Source of the DNA: Lineus longissimus | Lineage: Eukaryota > Nemertea > Pilidiophora > Heteronemertea > Lineidae | Length of the DNA stretch: 64,000 nt | Assembly (NCBI RefSeq): GCF_910592395.1 | Contig: NC_088309.1 | Span: 11,904,599-11,968,598 of the forward strand | Direction: 5' to 3' | Shown: piece after piece, positions 43,166-54,945 of the stretch | Position numbering within the stretch: position 1 is the stretch's first letter | Layout of the letters: the number at the start of each line of letters is the position of its first letter | Position numbers and translations under genes: made by a program | Notes under the pieces: generated by a model | Database searches by the model: none | Told to the model about the DNA's origin: nothing | Seen by the model: only the letters and a program-made list of their open reading frames with translations

Positions 43166-43419
43166 ATTCTTTTACATGTATTTTTATTCGCTTATAGTCA
43201 GTCAACTAAAACCTTGCTCAAGTAAGAATTCATGTACACTAGATACAATTATGTATGTAGTAAATTGGCAATTTGCCATCAACACCATGTACTGCTACAT
43301 GTGAGCTATACTCAATCCAATTTGGTCAACATTTTTGTATTTGGGCTTATTTGACAGATTCCTTGTTCACATCCGAAGTCTTCCTTCCCAACTCCGGGGT
43401 GTGGCTTTGCCACATGTTT

Positions 43420-43582
43420 GGGGCACCCCTCGCTGGTCAGGTGACGTTACGTCACTCTTTTCTCGCGGCTCAGCAGGTCACACACCACTTAGGTCACGTG
43501 ACCTTTTCTCCACCTGAATTGCGTCATGCAGACTAGATGGGGTCACGTGACTGTTTATTTTCTGGTTTCCCTGCTGAATTAA
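43420..43582 (+). repeat. Ngaro repeat B1
   Basis: GGGGCACCCC ... GCTGAATTAA, 163 bp, is nearly identical to B2. It contains the palindromes GTGACGTTACGTCAC and GGTCACGTGACC. Confidence 0.92.
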
Positions 43583-43698
43583 TTAAATGTATGTATTTTG
43601 GGGTTACGCCCCCTTTTCTTTCCGGTATCTGTCAAATAAAAATTTGGCCAAATTGATATACAATATCTGGGTTGTCTTGGTATTCTTATGATGTCATA

Positions 43699-43965
43699 AA
43701 GGCCCATTATGCGGGGACAAACTAGTCCAGGCATAATTGATTTTTTGATTGAAGCAAGAGTGACTAATTTCTATTTATAACTGTGCTGACTCTGCATGTT
43801 ATCATCAGGGGCAGCGGTGCAGATTCTGGGAATCGGTGGGATCTTTCAGCCAATCAGGGGGCCGTCTTTCCCCGGCCTATTTACCCACGCGGATGAATCT
43901 CGCGTGAACCCGCCATTCCAGGAACTTGCTTCAGATTATCAAGACAACTTCTGTGATTTTTCGCT
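43699..43965 (+). repeat. Ngaro repeat A2
   Basis: This is a direct copy of A1, placed between B1 and B2. An AATAAA (about 43635) lies in the short B1-A2 spacer. Confidence 0.92.
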
Positions 43966-43991
43966 AACCGTCCTCCACCCCCACCACCTCC

Positions 43992-44154
43992 GGGGCACCC
44001 CTCGCTGGTCAGGTGACGTTACGTCACTCTTTTCTCGCGGCTCAGCAGGTCACACACCACTTAGGTCACGTGACCTTTTCTCCACCTGAACTGCGTCATG
44101 CAGACTAGATGGGGTCATGTGACTGTTTATTTTCTGGTTTCCCTGCTGAATTAA
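43992..44154 (+). repeat. Ngaro terminal repeat B2
   Basis: This 163-bp direct copy of B1 forms the 3' end. Only 26 bp separate it from A2. Confidence 0.92.
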
Positions 44155-44440
44155 AGGCAAAGCACAATGTAAATAAAAAACGATTTTTCCATACTCATAT
44201 GTAATGTGATGTATAAATAGCACAATATTTAGAGCAGGCCCAGACTCCTTTAATTTGGGCACGGGTTGTGTAGACCCTGTGCATCCGAGGATCTTCCGAG
44301 AAGGAGCGACGCGCTCAGCTTGTTCATGTGATGGAGATTGTCATTTCGAATAATAAAGTGATATTCTACGATAAACCAGGACTTGCCTCTATTGAATGAA
44401 ATGGAACCAGGAGAACATAACATGGTGCCGAACACCGGGC
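44155..44440 (+). repeat. Candidate LTR end and primer-binding site of gypsy-1
   Basis: A sequence ending GAACATAACA (44422) is followed at once by TGGTGCCGAACACCGGGC (44423-44440). That is the TGG-start form expected for a tRNA primer-binding site. AATAAA lies at about 44350 upstream. No second copy of this LTR end was found in the window. Confidence 0.55.
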
Positions 44441-45704
44441 AATAGTGAGTTAATTTGACGGTAGTTTTCGTTTTCATCCGAACGTTTCAAGTTTGCCGAT
44501 GGCGTGCTCGATCGAGGACACTCAAATGTAGAGTCTGTACTGACTACTGTGTTGTGTACATGTGGCACGTGGTGGTGGCTGGTGCACTCAATCGTGACCT
44601 GGTTGTTGACGATAACATTTTGTTATCATTTTCTTCATCGGATCGGAGAGAGGTGACTGAAACTATCCGTGTACATGGTGTACCTTATACGTTACGTTGC
44701 AGCACATACTCAGATACTGCTGATGCTTTACTGATAGGGAGTGATGAGTGCAATGTTGGAACCCTGATAGTGATATGTTTCATGAGATAGGAAGTAAGTG
44801 TAAACTCCTTCAAACTGTCTACACCTACGCTAGATCTAGTCTCACCAGACTCTAACCACCAGGAATGGTATTTGTCAACTCGAACTGTGCATGATCTATA
44901 GTGAAACTCGTACTGGTCTATGTCTTATCGTCTCGTGATCGTCAATCTGCGGTTTACGAAGTTCATGTTGCCAGTGTATGTGAGTGTCGACGTCATCAGT
45001 GACGGTGTTGTGATAGCCAGTAACCAGGTGATGGTTATCTACTGCAGTACTACCTACAAGGATTGTCGGAGGTTTCAACGTGATCAACCCCTCGTCAAAC
45101 AGTGATGGACATTGTTACCCGCTATGCAGTTATCTTCAGGAGTGATCCTTAGATGTCTTCGAATAATGCACACTGTTTTTGTGTATGAGAGACTAGTTTA
45201 CTTCTACTGTTTCTAGATCATTATTGTTGTTTGTATAATATTCCGTCTTCATAGACAATCGGTATCAAGTTACAGATATGTGGTATCTTTTAGTCGCATT
45301 ATTGCATATGTTTGTGTCAACATTGTAATGTTTGTGTCAACTTTTTGCTCGCTATAACGTTCTTGATTTCCAGCTTTGCCAGTTTTCCTTGTCCGGTAGC
45401 TATACTTAGTCCTATCTTAAATTGATTTACTAGGAGGAATAGGCCTACTTATTACCAAGTTAACTTTTCATTTGTCCGACATGGTCAGCTTTTCATTTTG
45501 AGGCGTGGTAGTGCAAGGGAACTTCATGCATTACTCCTAACCATTGGCATGCTATACTCACGGTCATTTCATTTTTAATTTTAAACTCTGGGAAGACTTA
45601 ATGTGTTGACACTGCATGTAGTTATCGTTTGTGACGCGTTGCCATTTCAAATACTAGGATTTCTACTTGTCAACTCTTAGTTTTTCAGTTTTATAGCACT
45701 ACAG
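44441..45704 (+). other. Long leader of gypsy-1, no gene seen
   Basis: About 1.26 kb separates the primer-binding site from the gag ATG. It holds only short frames without motifs. Confidence 0.5.
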
Positions 45705-46912
45705 ATGGCAGACCTAGCTCCAGGTGCAGCCCCAGCCCCAGCCCCAGCCCCAGCCGCAGCTCCAGCTCCAGCTCCAGCTCCAGCTCCAGCTCAACCAGCA
45801 CTTAGACCAGCAGATTTTCTTCCAGACCCTAAGTTTACTGGTGAAGATGTATCTTATGAGAAAGCGATCAGTCATTGGTATCTCTTTACAGACTATTTGC
45901 AGGTCCATGGATTAGACAACCCCAATGCTGCAGCAATGCCAGCAGTAACGGTTATGTTTAGATTGTCCCTAGCAGGAAATGAAAGATTGTGGGCACATGG
46001 TCGCATATTTACAGACCTGAATGATATGAGAAACTCATTCATCCAGCGGTTTAGCCAACACCATAGCGAGTTTGCCAATGTCAAATACTTTGACAACATT
46101 GTTTACAAAACAGGTGAATCTGCAGAGCAATTCTTGCAGAAGATAAGAATTGCAGGGCAGAGGATAAACTACAATGATCAACAGATCCGAACAAAGTTTT
46201 TACACTCTCTGCCAGAAGAATGCCAGAGAGCAGTTGTCATGGCCGCTCCAGTTGGAGCCAATGCCCAAGTTCTTGCCAATTTAGCCCAAAAGTACTTAGA
46301 TATCATGCCGAAAAGTGTATCCTTTACAGATCAGGTGCATGTAGCAGCTCCCTCCCAAGATGTAAGGGACATCAAGAGTGACATTCAAGAACTAGAAGCA
46401 AGCATCAAAGACCTACAGGTGCAGTTTGCCAGCAATGCAGCAGGAAGTCGTCGTCATGATGATCATAGGCCCAATAGTCGGAGTCCCAGAAGACAGAGAA
46501 TGAGGAATGAGTTCGTCCTCGTACTCCCACCCAGGATCAACAACGAGAACCCAGTCCTAGAAGGTCAACTGATCGCCCGCAAAACAAGGGATACCGTCAG
46601 TTCCAGTGTCATTTCTGTGGGAAGTTTGGTCATGGATGGAGAAAGTGTTGGAGTTACCTCAAGATGGCACAAGGTCAACAGGGACAGTCCTCTCCATTAC
46701 AAGGTCAACAGGGACAGTCCTCTCCATTTCAATTCAAGCTCAACAGGGACAACCCTCTCCATTTCCAGCCCAACAAGGTCAGCACCCTATGTTCCAGACG
46801 CAAGCCGATCACATGATGAACCAGTCTTCCTTTCAGCAAGACCCACGCTCAGGTAGGTCAGGACAGTCATGGCGACCCAGACAACCCAATAGAGATCAGA
46901 ATTTTCAGTAGG
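45705..46912 (+). pseudogene. gypsy-1 gag
   Basis: The open frame 45705-46856 starts with an Ala-Pro run of about 25 residues from a CAGCYC repeat. A Ty3/gypsy capsid follows (GNERLWAHGRIF, MRNSFIQRFSQHHSEF, YKTGESAEQFLQKIR, LPEECQRAVVMA). The nucleocapsid knuckle CHFCGKFGHGWRKC (CX2CX4HX4C) is at about 46607-46648 in another frame, and a Gln-rich tail in a third (QGQHPMFQTQ, to TAG near 46911). Two frameshifts therefore separate capsid, knuckle and tail. Confidence 0.85.
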
Positions 46913-47480
46913 GGGTGGTTCAGAAGGACCAACTGAGTTACCCCGAGAAACTGTTAGAAAAGCTGAAGACCCATCTGAATTTTTAGGTACTGACACTACA
47001 GCCATACAGTTAACAGCTAATAATTATGCCAAAGGCTATCTTGATAGTAAAGAGGGTATTCTCTTATTGTTTGATTCAGGAGCAACTTCTAGTCTTATTT
47101 CAGGTTCTTGTATACAGAAATCGAAGTTTCTTAGTAGCTTGCCAGCATTTGATATTGCACCACGTTGCTTCAAAATTGGTAATGGAGAATATCTACATAC
47201 TAATCAAGCACTATCATTCGAAGTTTCTATTCAGGGTTGTAGGTTGAGAATTTATGCCTGCATAGTAGACAACTTGACTGGCCCAGATGTGTTGGTAGGA
47301 GCCTCTGCGTTGTCCGCTTTGAATGGTTCATTAGATTTTGCAACCCGTACTTTTACTGTGAGACCAAAGAAGGTTTGGTTCACACCTGTCAACCGTGGTA
47401 TCATCAAACCCGGAGAAACAAAACATGTATTGGTGAAAAGTAAGTTGCCAAAAGTATTGAAATTCTGAGATCCTTCTACA
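46912..47480 (+). pseudogene. gypsy-1 aspartic protease
   Basis: ILLLFDSGATSSLIS carries the D-S-G retropepsin site, and LTGPDVLVGASAL is the flap and second hydrophobic-hydrophobic-Gly region. The frame begins upstream of 47067 without a stop after the gag tail. It ends at TGA 47466-47468, where a one-base shift leads into the RT frame (EILLHSGKYLTRFC). Confidence 0.8.
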
Positions 47481-50303
47481 CTCTGGTAAATATTTGACCA
47501 GATTTTGTCCATCTCATATACTTGTAAAGCTTAAGAAGGGCACGTGTACTGTTCAAGTCACTAATACGGGAAAAAGGTCAATTTCTCCAAGTTCTGATAA
47601 ACCAGTAGCGTTTACTGACTTGGGTGAGTTTTCTCATACTTTCAGGCAAGTTCCACAGGAGATGTTACAGACGCATTTGACAAGAGCTTCTTGTGAGTCA
47701 GATGTCCAGTATAAAAACCTGAAAAAGTATCCCCACCTTGAATGTACTGATCCCCTTTCCAGGAAGACACCTCAAGAGATTTTAAAGGATACCATTGATC
47801 TTGATTCGGACACTTGTATTTTAGACACAGAAGGGAAACAAAGAGTAAGGGAGATGATGTTAAAGCACAAAGATGCTTTTAGTCTTTATGGTGAGATAGG
47901 ACATTGTCCAAACATTGAAGTGGATATTGAATTGAAGGACACAACTCCATTTTATATCAAACCATATCCAATTCCAGATGTACAGAAACCCATAATGGAT
48001 AGAGAACTACGGAAGTTGGTGAAGTTAGGGATTCTCAAGAAGGGTTGTTCCGCCTACAGTTCGCCGTGTTTGTTAATCAAGAAGCCCAATTCAGATCAAT
48101 TTAGATTTGTTTCAGATTTTAGGTTTCTCAACAGGAGAGTTGTGACAGCTCACAGAATTATCTCTCGTTGCAGAATGTTCTTTCTAGATTAGGAAAATCA
48201 GAGTGTCGAGTTCTTTCTGTTATAGATTTGAAATCTGCTTTTCATACTCTACCCCTTTCAAAAAAATCGCAGAGATACACAGGGATTTGCCCCTATCCGG
48301 GCGCACCGATGTATATGTACCAACGGTTACCAATGGGAATGAACATGTCACCAGCCAAGTGGCAACAAGAGATTAATGAGATATTAGCTACAATTCCAGA
48401 TAAAGATGACTTTTGTGTTGCTATACATGACGATTGTTTGATTTTTAGCCGTAATGAGTCTGAGCACATGGGTCATCTTCAACGTATTCTTTTTCAGGAA
48501 CATGGATTAAAGCTGTCAGCCCAAAAATGCCGTTTGTTTCGATCAAGTTGTACTTATATTTGTCATGAAATTCCCATTTCAGAACCAGACGGAATTGTTC
48601 AAGTCCGAGCGATGATGGACAAGTGCGCAGCGATTAGAAACATGAGGAAACCCTCTAACCAGCGAGAGTTGAGACGCTTTATTGGAGCCGTCACGTTTCT
48701 TTCTATGTATTTACCAAAACTCCAGATTCTCTTAAAACCCCTTCATTCTCTTTCTAGGAAAAATCAGAGATTTCTTTGGACTGAGGAACATGACGACAGA
48801 TTTGAGAAGATCAGAGAACTTCTTGTATCCCCTCCAATCTTATGTGCCCCTCAAGGCACTGGTGATTTCCATTTCTACAGCGATACTTCTAGGTGTGCCA
48901 CCGGTTCAGTGTTAATGCAAGATAGTTGTGGACAACAGCGTGATGTTGGCTATTACAGCAAAATATTGCCCAGCGCCGCACAAAGGTACAGTGTCAGTGA
49001 ACTTGAATTGACAGGTCTTCTCATGAATGTTACAGCTTGGAAATATTACTTACAATCTACGACATTTCATTGCTATGTTGACCACTCCTCTCTAGTCCAG
49101 ATGTACAAGTCAAAACACCAGCCACCTACTCTTAGGTTGCAGAAGCTATGGGAACGACTATCTCAGTATTCTTTTGACATTTCTTACTGTAAAGGGTCCG
49201 ATATGGTCATTTCAGATTTCCTCAGCAGAGCACCAAGGGAAGACGACGATGACCTTGAAAGGATTATGCCAATAGCCCTTCCAGCCCAGCTAGTACAATT
49301 CTGCCCATTGTCTGCAGATGATCACGCCTTTCCTTTCAGAGCAGCCCCAGTAGAAAGGCCAGTGACGCGAGCGTTCGCGAGACAGATGAACATTCCTGTC
49401 AAGCCACTTTTTCAGGAGAGACCACCCGTACCCAAAGATGCGGAGGTCCCTGAAGTTGAGGCTAACCAGGATCAGCCGATTCCAGATGCTCCAGATGTTC
49501 CAGATGCTCAAGATGTCAATCCACAGGAGGACGTCTTAGACCCGCCTTTGCAGAACGAGAATAATGATCAACGCCCCCTGCAGGCCGACAACCAACCCCG
49601 ACCAGGTGAATTGAGAGACTTCGAACCAATGATACCGGGGGACATCTTCTACTCACCGCCAAAGACAAAACCTGCGAAACCCAGAAAGCCAATACTAGAA
49701 GAACCAAGACTGGCGGACCGAGTTGTCAAGAAACTGGCTAAAGAGGATTCAAACATAGAGGAATTTTCGGAGTTTCTTCGCAAGCCAGAGCCTCTAATCA
49801 CCAAGATCGAGGATTTGACGGCCCGTCATATCCCCAACCAGTCTGAGCTTAACAGAGTTTTGAATATCATAAAACGGAAAGTCATCAGAGATTACAATTT
49901 AACTTTTGAAGCACAACAATTCAAGGCAGCCCAACAGTCTTCTCCAAACTTTAAACCTATTTATGATTATCTCGCCTACCAAATTTTACCCAATGATAAG
50001 AAAGCAGCAAGAGTGATAATGCTTAGAGCAGAACAATATTTATTATGCAATGATATTCTTTTCAGAATATTCTTTCCGTCTAATAGTGATCATTTCTGTT
50101 TTCAGCTTGTGATCCCTGACCAGTTCATTGATCCATTGATAGCCAAGTATCATGATTCTCTATTGAGCAATCACCAAGGTTGTGTTAGAACTTACCTCAA
50201 AATGAGGAAATTGTTCTATTTTCATGGCATGTATCAACGCATTGTATCTTATATCCAGTCTTGTGCTCAATGCCAGCAATTCAAAGGAAGAGCTGAATGC
50301 TGA
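47470..50303 (+). pseudogene. gypsy-1 reverse transcriptase, RNase H and integrase zinc domain
   Basis: The RT N-terminus is at 47494-48192 (SAYSSPCLLIKKPN, FRFVSDFRFLN). A one-base shift near 48160 leads to 48168-50303: motif A SVIDLKSAFHTLPL, motif B QRLPMGMNMSPAKW, and motif C AIHDDCLIFS with His before the two Asp, where Tyr or Val is usual. RNase H has HFYSDTSRCATG, SVSELELTGL and VDHSSLV. After a 150-residue acidic, Pro-rich linker comes the integrase zinc region (SNHQGCVRTYLKMRKLF, SCAQCQQF). The frame ends at TGA by a shift near 50298. Confidence 0.88.
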
Positions 50304-51745
50304 GGCCATTCCATGAGCGAATTCCTTTGGATTATTCACCATTTCAGACTATTTCTTTAGATTTCAAGAAGATGGTGACGTCAAAATCGGGATATTCCTG
50401 GCTGATGGTAGTTACCTGTGCTATAACGAGATATACTGTGTGTGTTCCAATGAAGACATTGGATGCTCCAGCTATCAGTGAGGCCCTTATCCAGCCCGTA
50501 TTTTGCTGTTATGGCATCCCATATGTCCTAGTTACAGATGCCCAGTCGTCGTTGATAGGTAAAGTCATGGAGATTGTGTGTACTGCACTTGGTATCAGCC
50601 AGAAAGTTGTGTCTGTTATGAATCACGGTTCGCTATATGTAGAAAGACAGATTAAATCAGTCGCTGATTTGATAAAAGTGAATTTAGATCAGTATGGTGA
50701 CGATTGGATACGGTATCATTCGGTTGCGCAATACTCTTATGACACATTTTGTTCGCCCCAGTTAGGGAATCATTCCCCCTATTATTTGTTATTTTACAGG
50801 GAACCGAAAGATGTTAGTGGTTTAAATTTCAGGCCACTTTTGGGATTGACCAAGTCCCAACAGGAGTATATTGAACAGTTGAAACACCGATTTGATAGTG
50901 TGTCTAAATTCATGTTACAGTTGCAGGAACACCAGCTGAAAACCCAGAATGAGAAGATCTCGCAACGATTGTCCAAGAGTGCAACATATGCCCAAGGACA
51001 GCTTGTTTATTTGCATAAACCCAGCAGTTCTAGTCTTACATCCAATGCTAAGAAGTTCACTGCTTAGTATGTGGGTCCGTTTGTTGTTCATCAAGTGTTG
51101 GATCCCAGCCATGTATTGCTTGCAGATCTCAAGGGTAGAATATTGAGAGATGTGTTTCATGTAAACCGAATTAAGCCGGCATTTATGAGAGCCACTGAGT
51201 GTAGTAATATCTCTTACTTGCAAAAGTTGAGAGAAGCTTTGGCTATGAACGAACCAAAGATTGATGTTGAAGAGGACAAGTGTCATCTCAACAGCGAGGA
51301 CACACCTAAGTATCATTTTGTTGATGAGACAGGTAAAGAAATAAGTAATGTTTGTTCTTGTAATGAGTCTGATTTCGTCTTTTCAGCACAGGGCCAGCCC
51401 ATCGATCTGTCGGTGCACAAGGAGAATCTAGAGGTGAATAATGGGTTTGCCGCCCCGGTTCCTATGTCAAGGGAGCAACAGGTGCGCTTGGTGCAGAAAT
51501 TGCAGATGGCGCCTCCGTCTCACACAGACTATACTGTTGTCAGAGCCAAGTTTCGAGCAGGACAATTGCGAATTTTGTTGTCTCTTCCATTGCAGTCTGG
51601 TATTTTAAGGTTCTGGTGGGATCCTCACAGTGTACGAAACTGTGCCGAGGTTGTTAGCAAGATCCTTGGACAAGATAGTAAAGTGAGATGTTCGGGTTCA
51701 CCCGAAAGGTTTGCCAGACATCTTTATGGAATGGTTCGACCATAG
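50297..51745 (+). pseudogene. gypsy-1 integrase core plus C-terminal extension
   Basis: The core has ISLDFKKM (first Asp), VTDAQSSLIG (second Asp) and MNHGSLYVERQIK (Glu). TAG at 51065-51067 interrupts it directly before YVGPFVVHQVLDPSHVLL and HVNRIKPAF, the GPY/F-type C-terminal module. About 190 residues follow in the same frame (QPIDLSVHKENLE, LRFWWDPHSVRNC, GSPERFARHLYGMVRP). Most gypsy integrases end soon after the GPY/F module, and I do not recognise this extension. Confidence 0.82.
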
Positions 51746-52360
51746 CCATTCTACTTGATAACTGTGCATTTAGCCTAACAGAAAGTGCATCTAAGTTCAT
51801 ATGTGTAGAATTTGTTTGATAGTTACTAATCGTTCATTCTGTAATTTTCAGTCTTATGACGTTGTTGTTTGTATTGTACGGTATGTCTTTTACAGACTAT
51901 TTTGATTGTAGTACAACTTTCCTTCCCAAGGGGGATGGAATAGACGCAATTCTGGTAAACATCCTTTCTCTGTGTGACAAAATATACTACTGTCTGTGTT
52001 CAGAACAGTGTTTTGCTACATTAAGTACATATTGCACAGGGATAATAGTATTACTATTTGACATTCCAGGTTTTCAGCTCCTAGAGGTAGGATTGAAGCC
52101 ATTTCAAGAAGAACTAGTATAGTAGTTCAATTGCTAAACCATGTATATGTTTATATTGGTCCTAAACATTCTATGTGGTTTGAAATGGCAACTGTATCTC
52201 AGTCTTGTGTGCACATTGTGTTTGTGTATTGAGTTTTCCATTTTTCATAAGGATAATGTAGGCATTGTGAGTGTAGAGTGTTGTTGATGATTTTGTGGTA
52301 ATGTTTTTATCTTGTGGTTGTACCCAAATGCTCGATGCCTCATGGTGTTAAGGTGATCAT
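51746..52360 (+). repeat. gypsy-1 3' end: polypurine tract and partial 3' LTR
   Basis: The purine tract AAGGGGGA ends at 51935. TGGAATAGACGCAATTC begins the probable LTR, which is cut after about 425 bp by the second BEL element. No coding frame of note. Confidence 0.55.
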
Positions 52361-53124
52361 TGTAAGTGCGCCTTAGCGCAGTTTTGTAATCTTCAAAAAG
52401 TGACGCTGAACTGCGGATACGGAAACTGGGTCGTTTTCCCGCGCTGCCTTCGCGCATGCGCCTAACCTTCGATTATTCGTCATTTTGATATTTTTGTAGT
52501 ATTGTTGTGGACAACGAAACACATCTATGCAAAGTACAATAGTTCAGGCACTCATAGAGGTAATTACTAAATCAAGGCATAAATGCCTCAAGCGTTGTGT
52601 TGACCATCTTCAGGGAGCATTGCCATTGTATAATTGATAATGATGGCCCCTTTTATAAAGACTTTGTTCCTGCCATATTTGGACTTCTCGGATGTGATTT
52701 CCCGGGCCCCTTTTCTCGGCAATGTCATTTCGGAATCTCGCTATGCGCGAGCTGTATGTTTTAACTATCGTTGCCTAGGTGAATCTTGATGTATTATCAT
52801 TGTATTGGTGTTCCTTTCGAACGTTCTATTAGCCCAAATTACTGTTTAATAGAGTATTTACAACTGAGTTATTTTGGGACACCCTGCATCGCACCCTTTT
52901 GCGGGGTCACATGACCTGCCACGCGGTCTGCCTTGTAGTTCCGATTCAAAACACCAGTTGGCAGCACCTCCTTGTCCTAGTTTTATCTGAGGCAAATTAC
53001 TTACGTTAGCTTCATTTTTGTATCTTTGCAGATTTCACGGACGACACAGAAATTACTATTAAAGCAAATCATCCCGTCGAGTCCTATGAGTTGTTTGTTG
53101 ATAGTTTCGATGCCCGCACCCACA
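52361..53124 (+). repeat. BEL-2 5' LTR
   Basis: TGTAAGTGCG ... CACCCACA, 764 bp. The start (GCGCC, GCGGATACGGAA, GCGCATGCGC) parallels the BEL-1 LTR, and the next bases GTGAAATCTCT are shared with BEL-1. Confidence 0.8.
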
Positions 53125-53151
53125 GTGAAATCTCTATGATCAAGAATCGAG

Positions 53152-54945
53152 ATGGATGAAGACAGCCATGCTGATGAGATGTCGAAGCTAAGTAGAGAGG
53201 AGAGCGAGGCCAGATTCGACATAGTGGAGTTGCAGATAGAATTGGAGCACATGGTGAGAAGCAACTAAATAGAAACACAGATGAGAGAAATGACTTTCGA
53301 ACTTGAAAAGCTCAGACTAGAACGGGAAATCAAGCGTAAGGAAGTTCGGAGACTCGCGGAACAACCAGCAGACTCAGATGAAACGTTAAGAACCAACTTG
53401 CTGCTCCTTGCTAACGTAGCAGTGGCCAGTACCACCGCCAAGACAACTCCCACGGATGAGGATGCTGACACAACTAGTACTAGCAGACCCCCACCGGAGG
53501 TATCGGCACAGCAGAACTTGGACCCACAAGCACCTGTCTTCAAACCAACAGTTGAGAACAGCCACCCGCCTGGGATACCGTTTCCCCAGGTACCGCCTAC
53601 AATGAACCCGCCCTTTTCGCAAGATCAGTTTGGGGAACTCATTAAGATGTTTACAGGCCAGATAACGATCGGACGGCTTCCACCACCCGAGCCCACAGTC
53701 TTCAGCGGTGATCCCCTCATGTACCCAGCATGGAAAGCGGCATTTCATACACTAATAGAAGGTCGAGGAATACCTAAGAGGGAACAGATACACTACCTAC
53801 GGAGATATTTGTCGGGCCCCGCCAAAGAGGCCATTGAAGGTTACCTGTACATGGATACTGAGGAGGCATACATTAGAGCAAAGGAGGTTTTGGAAAAACG
53901 GTTTGGTGAGCCATTTGTCGTTGCTGATGCGTTCCGTAAGAAGTTGGAGTCATGGCCCAAAGTTGGAAATCGTGATGGGACGGGATTGAGGAAACTCAGT
54001 GATTTCCTACAGCAATGTAATACAGCAATGAGTTCCATTGGTTATCTCAGTATTTTGGACGATTGTCGCGAAAACTGTAAAATACTGGCCAAGTTACCAG
54101 ATTGGTTAGTATCGAGATGGGGGAGAAAAGTGTCAGACTATAAGCTCGTAACTGAACAGTTTCCACCCTTTCGTGTGTTCGCTGATTTTATATCTCGTGA
54201 AGCCGACATTTCTTGTGATCCTATCACGTCGCTACAGTCTCTTCACTCTGGTGCCACTGGTAACGCCAGGACAGGGGACAAGCCTACAACAGGGTCGTCG
54301 CATGGGCATGAAGAGAGAAGCCATGAAAAGACGTCTTCCTTTGCTACTGAGACAACTGAACCCATGAACAGCCATCAAAAATCCACTATGACAGGTTCCT
54401 TTGTTGATAAGAAGAAATGCGTTTGCTGTGAAGAGGTCCATATGCTTGATTATTGTCCGGTGTTAGAGAACACTCAAAAAACGCTTGGCTTGGTTGGGAC
54501 AAAGTCACATCTGAGTTTGTCGACCATGTCTAGAGAAAACGAAATCATAGAAACTGTTAAGGTCAAAGGATTGGTCGTCAGAGGGATGAACAGTGACTTG
54601 AAAATAAATCTGCCTCCATCCTTCAGTCGTGATGTGATGCCGATGAACCGGGCACACATTCCCACCCCTGAGATTGCGAATGTGTGGCCCCACCTGACTA
54701 GGATTGCATCTGAATTGCCACCACTCCAGGATTGCAACGTCGCGCTGCTGATCGGGTACAACTGCCCCCAGGCCTTGGCCCCAAGAGAAGTTATAGCCCT
54801 CTCCGCTAATGCACCCTATGCCCAGAGAACGGATTTGGGATGGGGTATAGTAGGAACCGTAGATCCGAATCAAGTCGACATGACGGGTGACAACATAGGT
54901 GTGAGCCATAGAATTGTTACGTATGGTGACAAAAACCAGCGCTGA
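53152..54945 (+). pseudogene. BEL-2 gag and protease
   Basis: The likely ATG is 53152 (MDEDSHADEM); an in-frame TAA at 53266-53268 splits off the first 38 codons, and the open part is 53281-54945. A charged coiled start (FELEKLRLEREIKRKEVRRL) is followed by the Pao gag block (IGRLPPPEPTVFSGDPLMYP, GPAKEAIEGY, EKRFGEPFVV). The zinc knuckle is reduced to CVCCEEVHMLDYC. The protease active-site region is missing between LDYCPVLENT and HLSLSTMSREN, an internal deletion compared with BEL-1. LIGYNCPQALAPREV and QRTDLGWGIVG follow. It ends at a frameshift near 54940. Confidence 0.85.

Larger units (their letters stand above)
36166..44154 (+). mobile_element. Ngaro-type tyrosine-recombinase retrotransposon
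   Basis: The 8-kb element has split direct repeats: A1 36166-36430, coding region, B1 43420-43582, A2 43699-43965, B2 43992-44154. That A1...B1-A2-B2 order is the Ngaro/PAT arrangement and distinguishes it from LTR and DIRS1-type elements. Coding order is SGNH hydrolase, gag, RT-RNase H, tyrosine recombinase, all plus strand. These elements copy through RT and integrate by a recombinase, so no target duplication is expected and none was seen. Several frames are broken and a Penelope-like fragment sits before B1. Confidence 0.9.
44423..52360 (+). mobile_element. Ty3/gypsy retrotransposon, decayed (gypsy-1)
   Basis: gag, protease, RT, RNase H and integrase appear in the Ty3/gypsy order on the plus strand, spread over all three frames by at least five frameshifts and one stop. 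A polypurine tract (AAGGGGGA, to 51935) is followed by TGGAATAGACG, the probable start of a 3' LTR that BEL-2 cuts at 52361. The 5' LTR is represented only by its last about 270 bp, so the two LTR fragments need not overlap. Confidence 0.8.
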
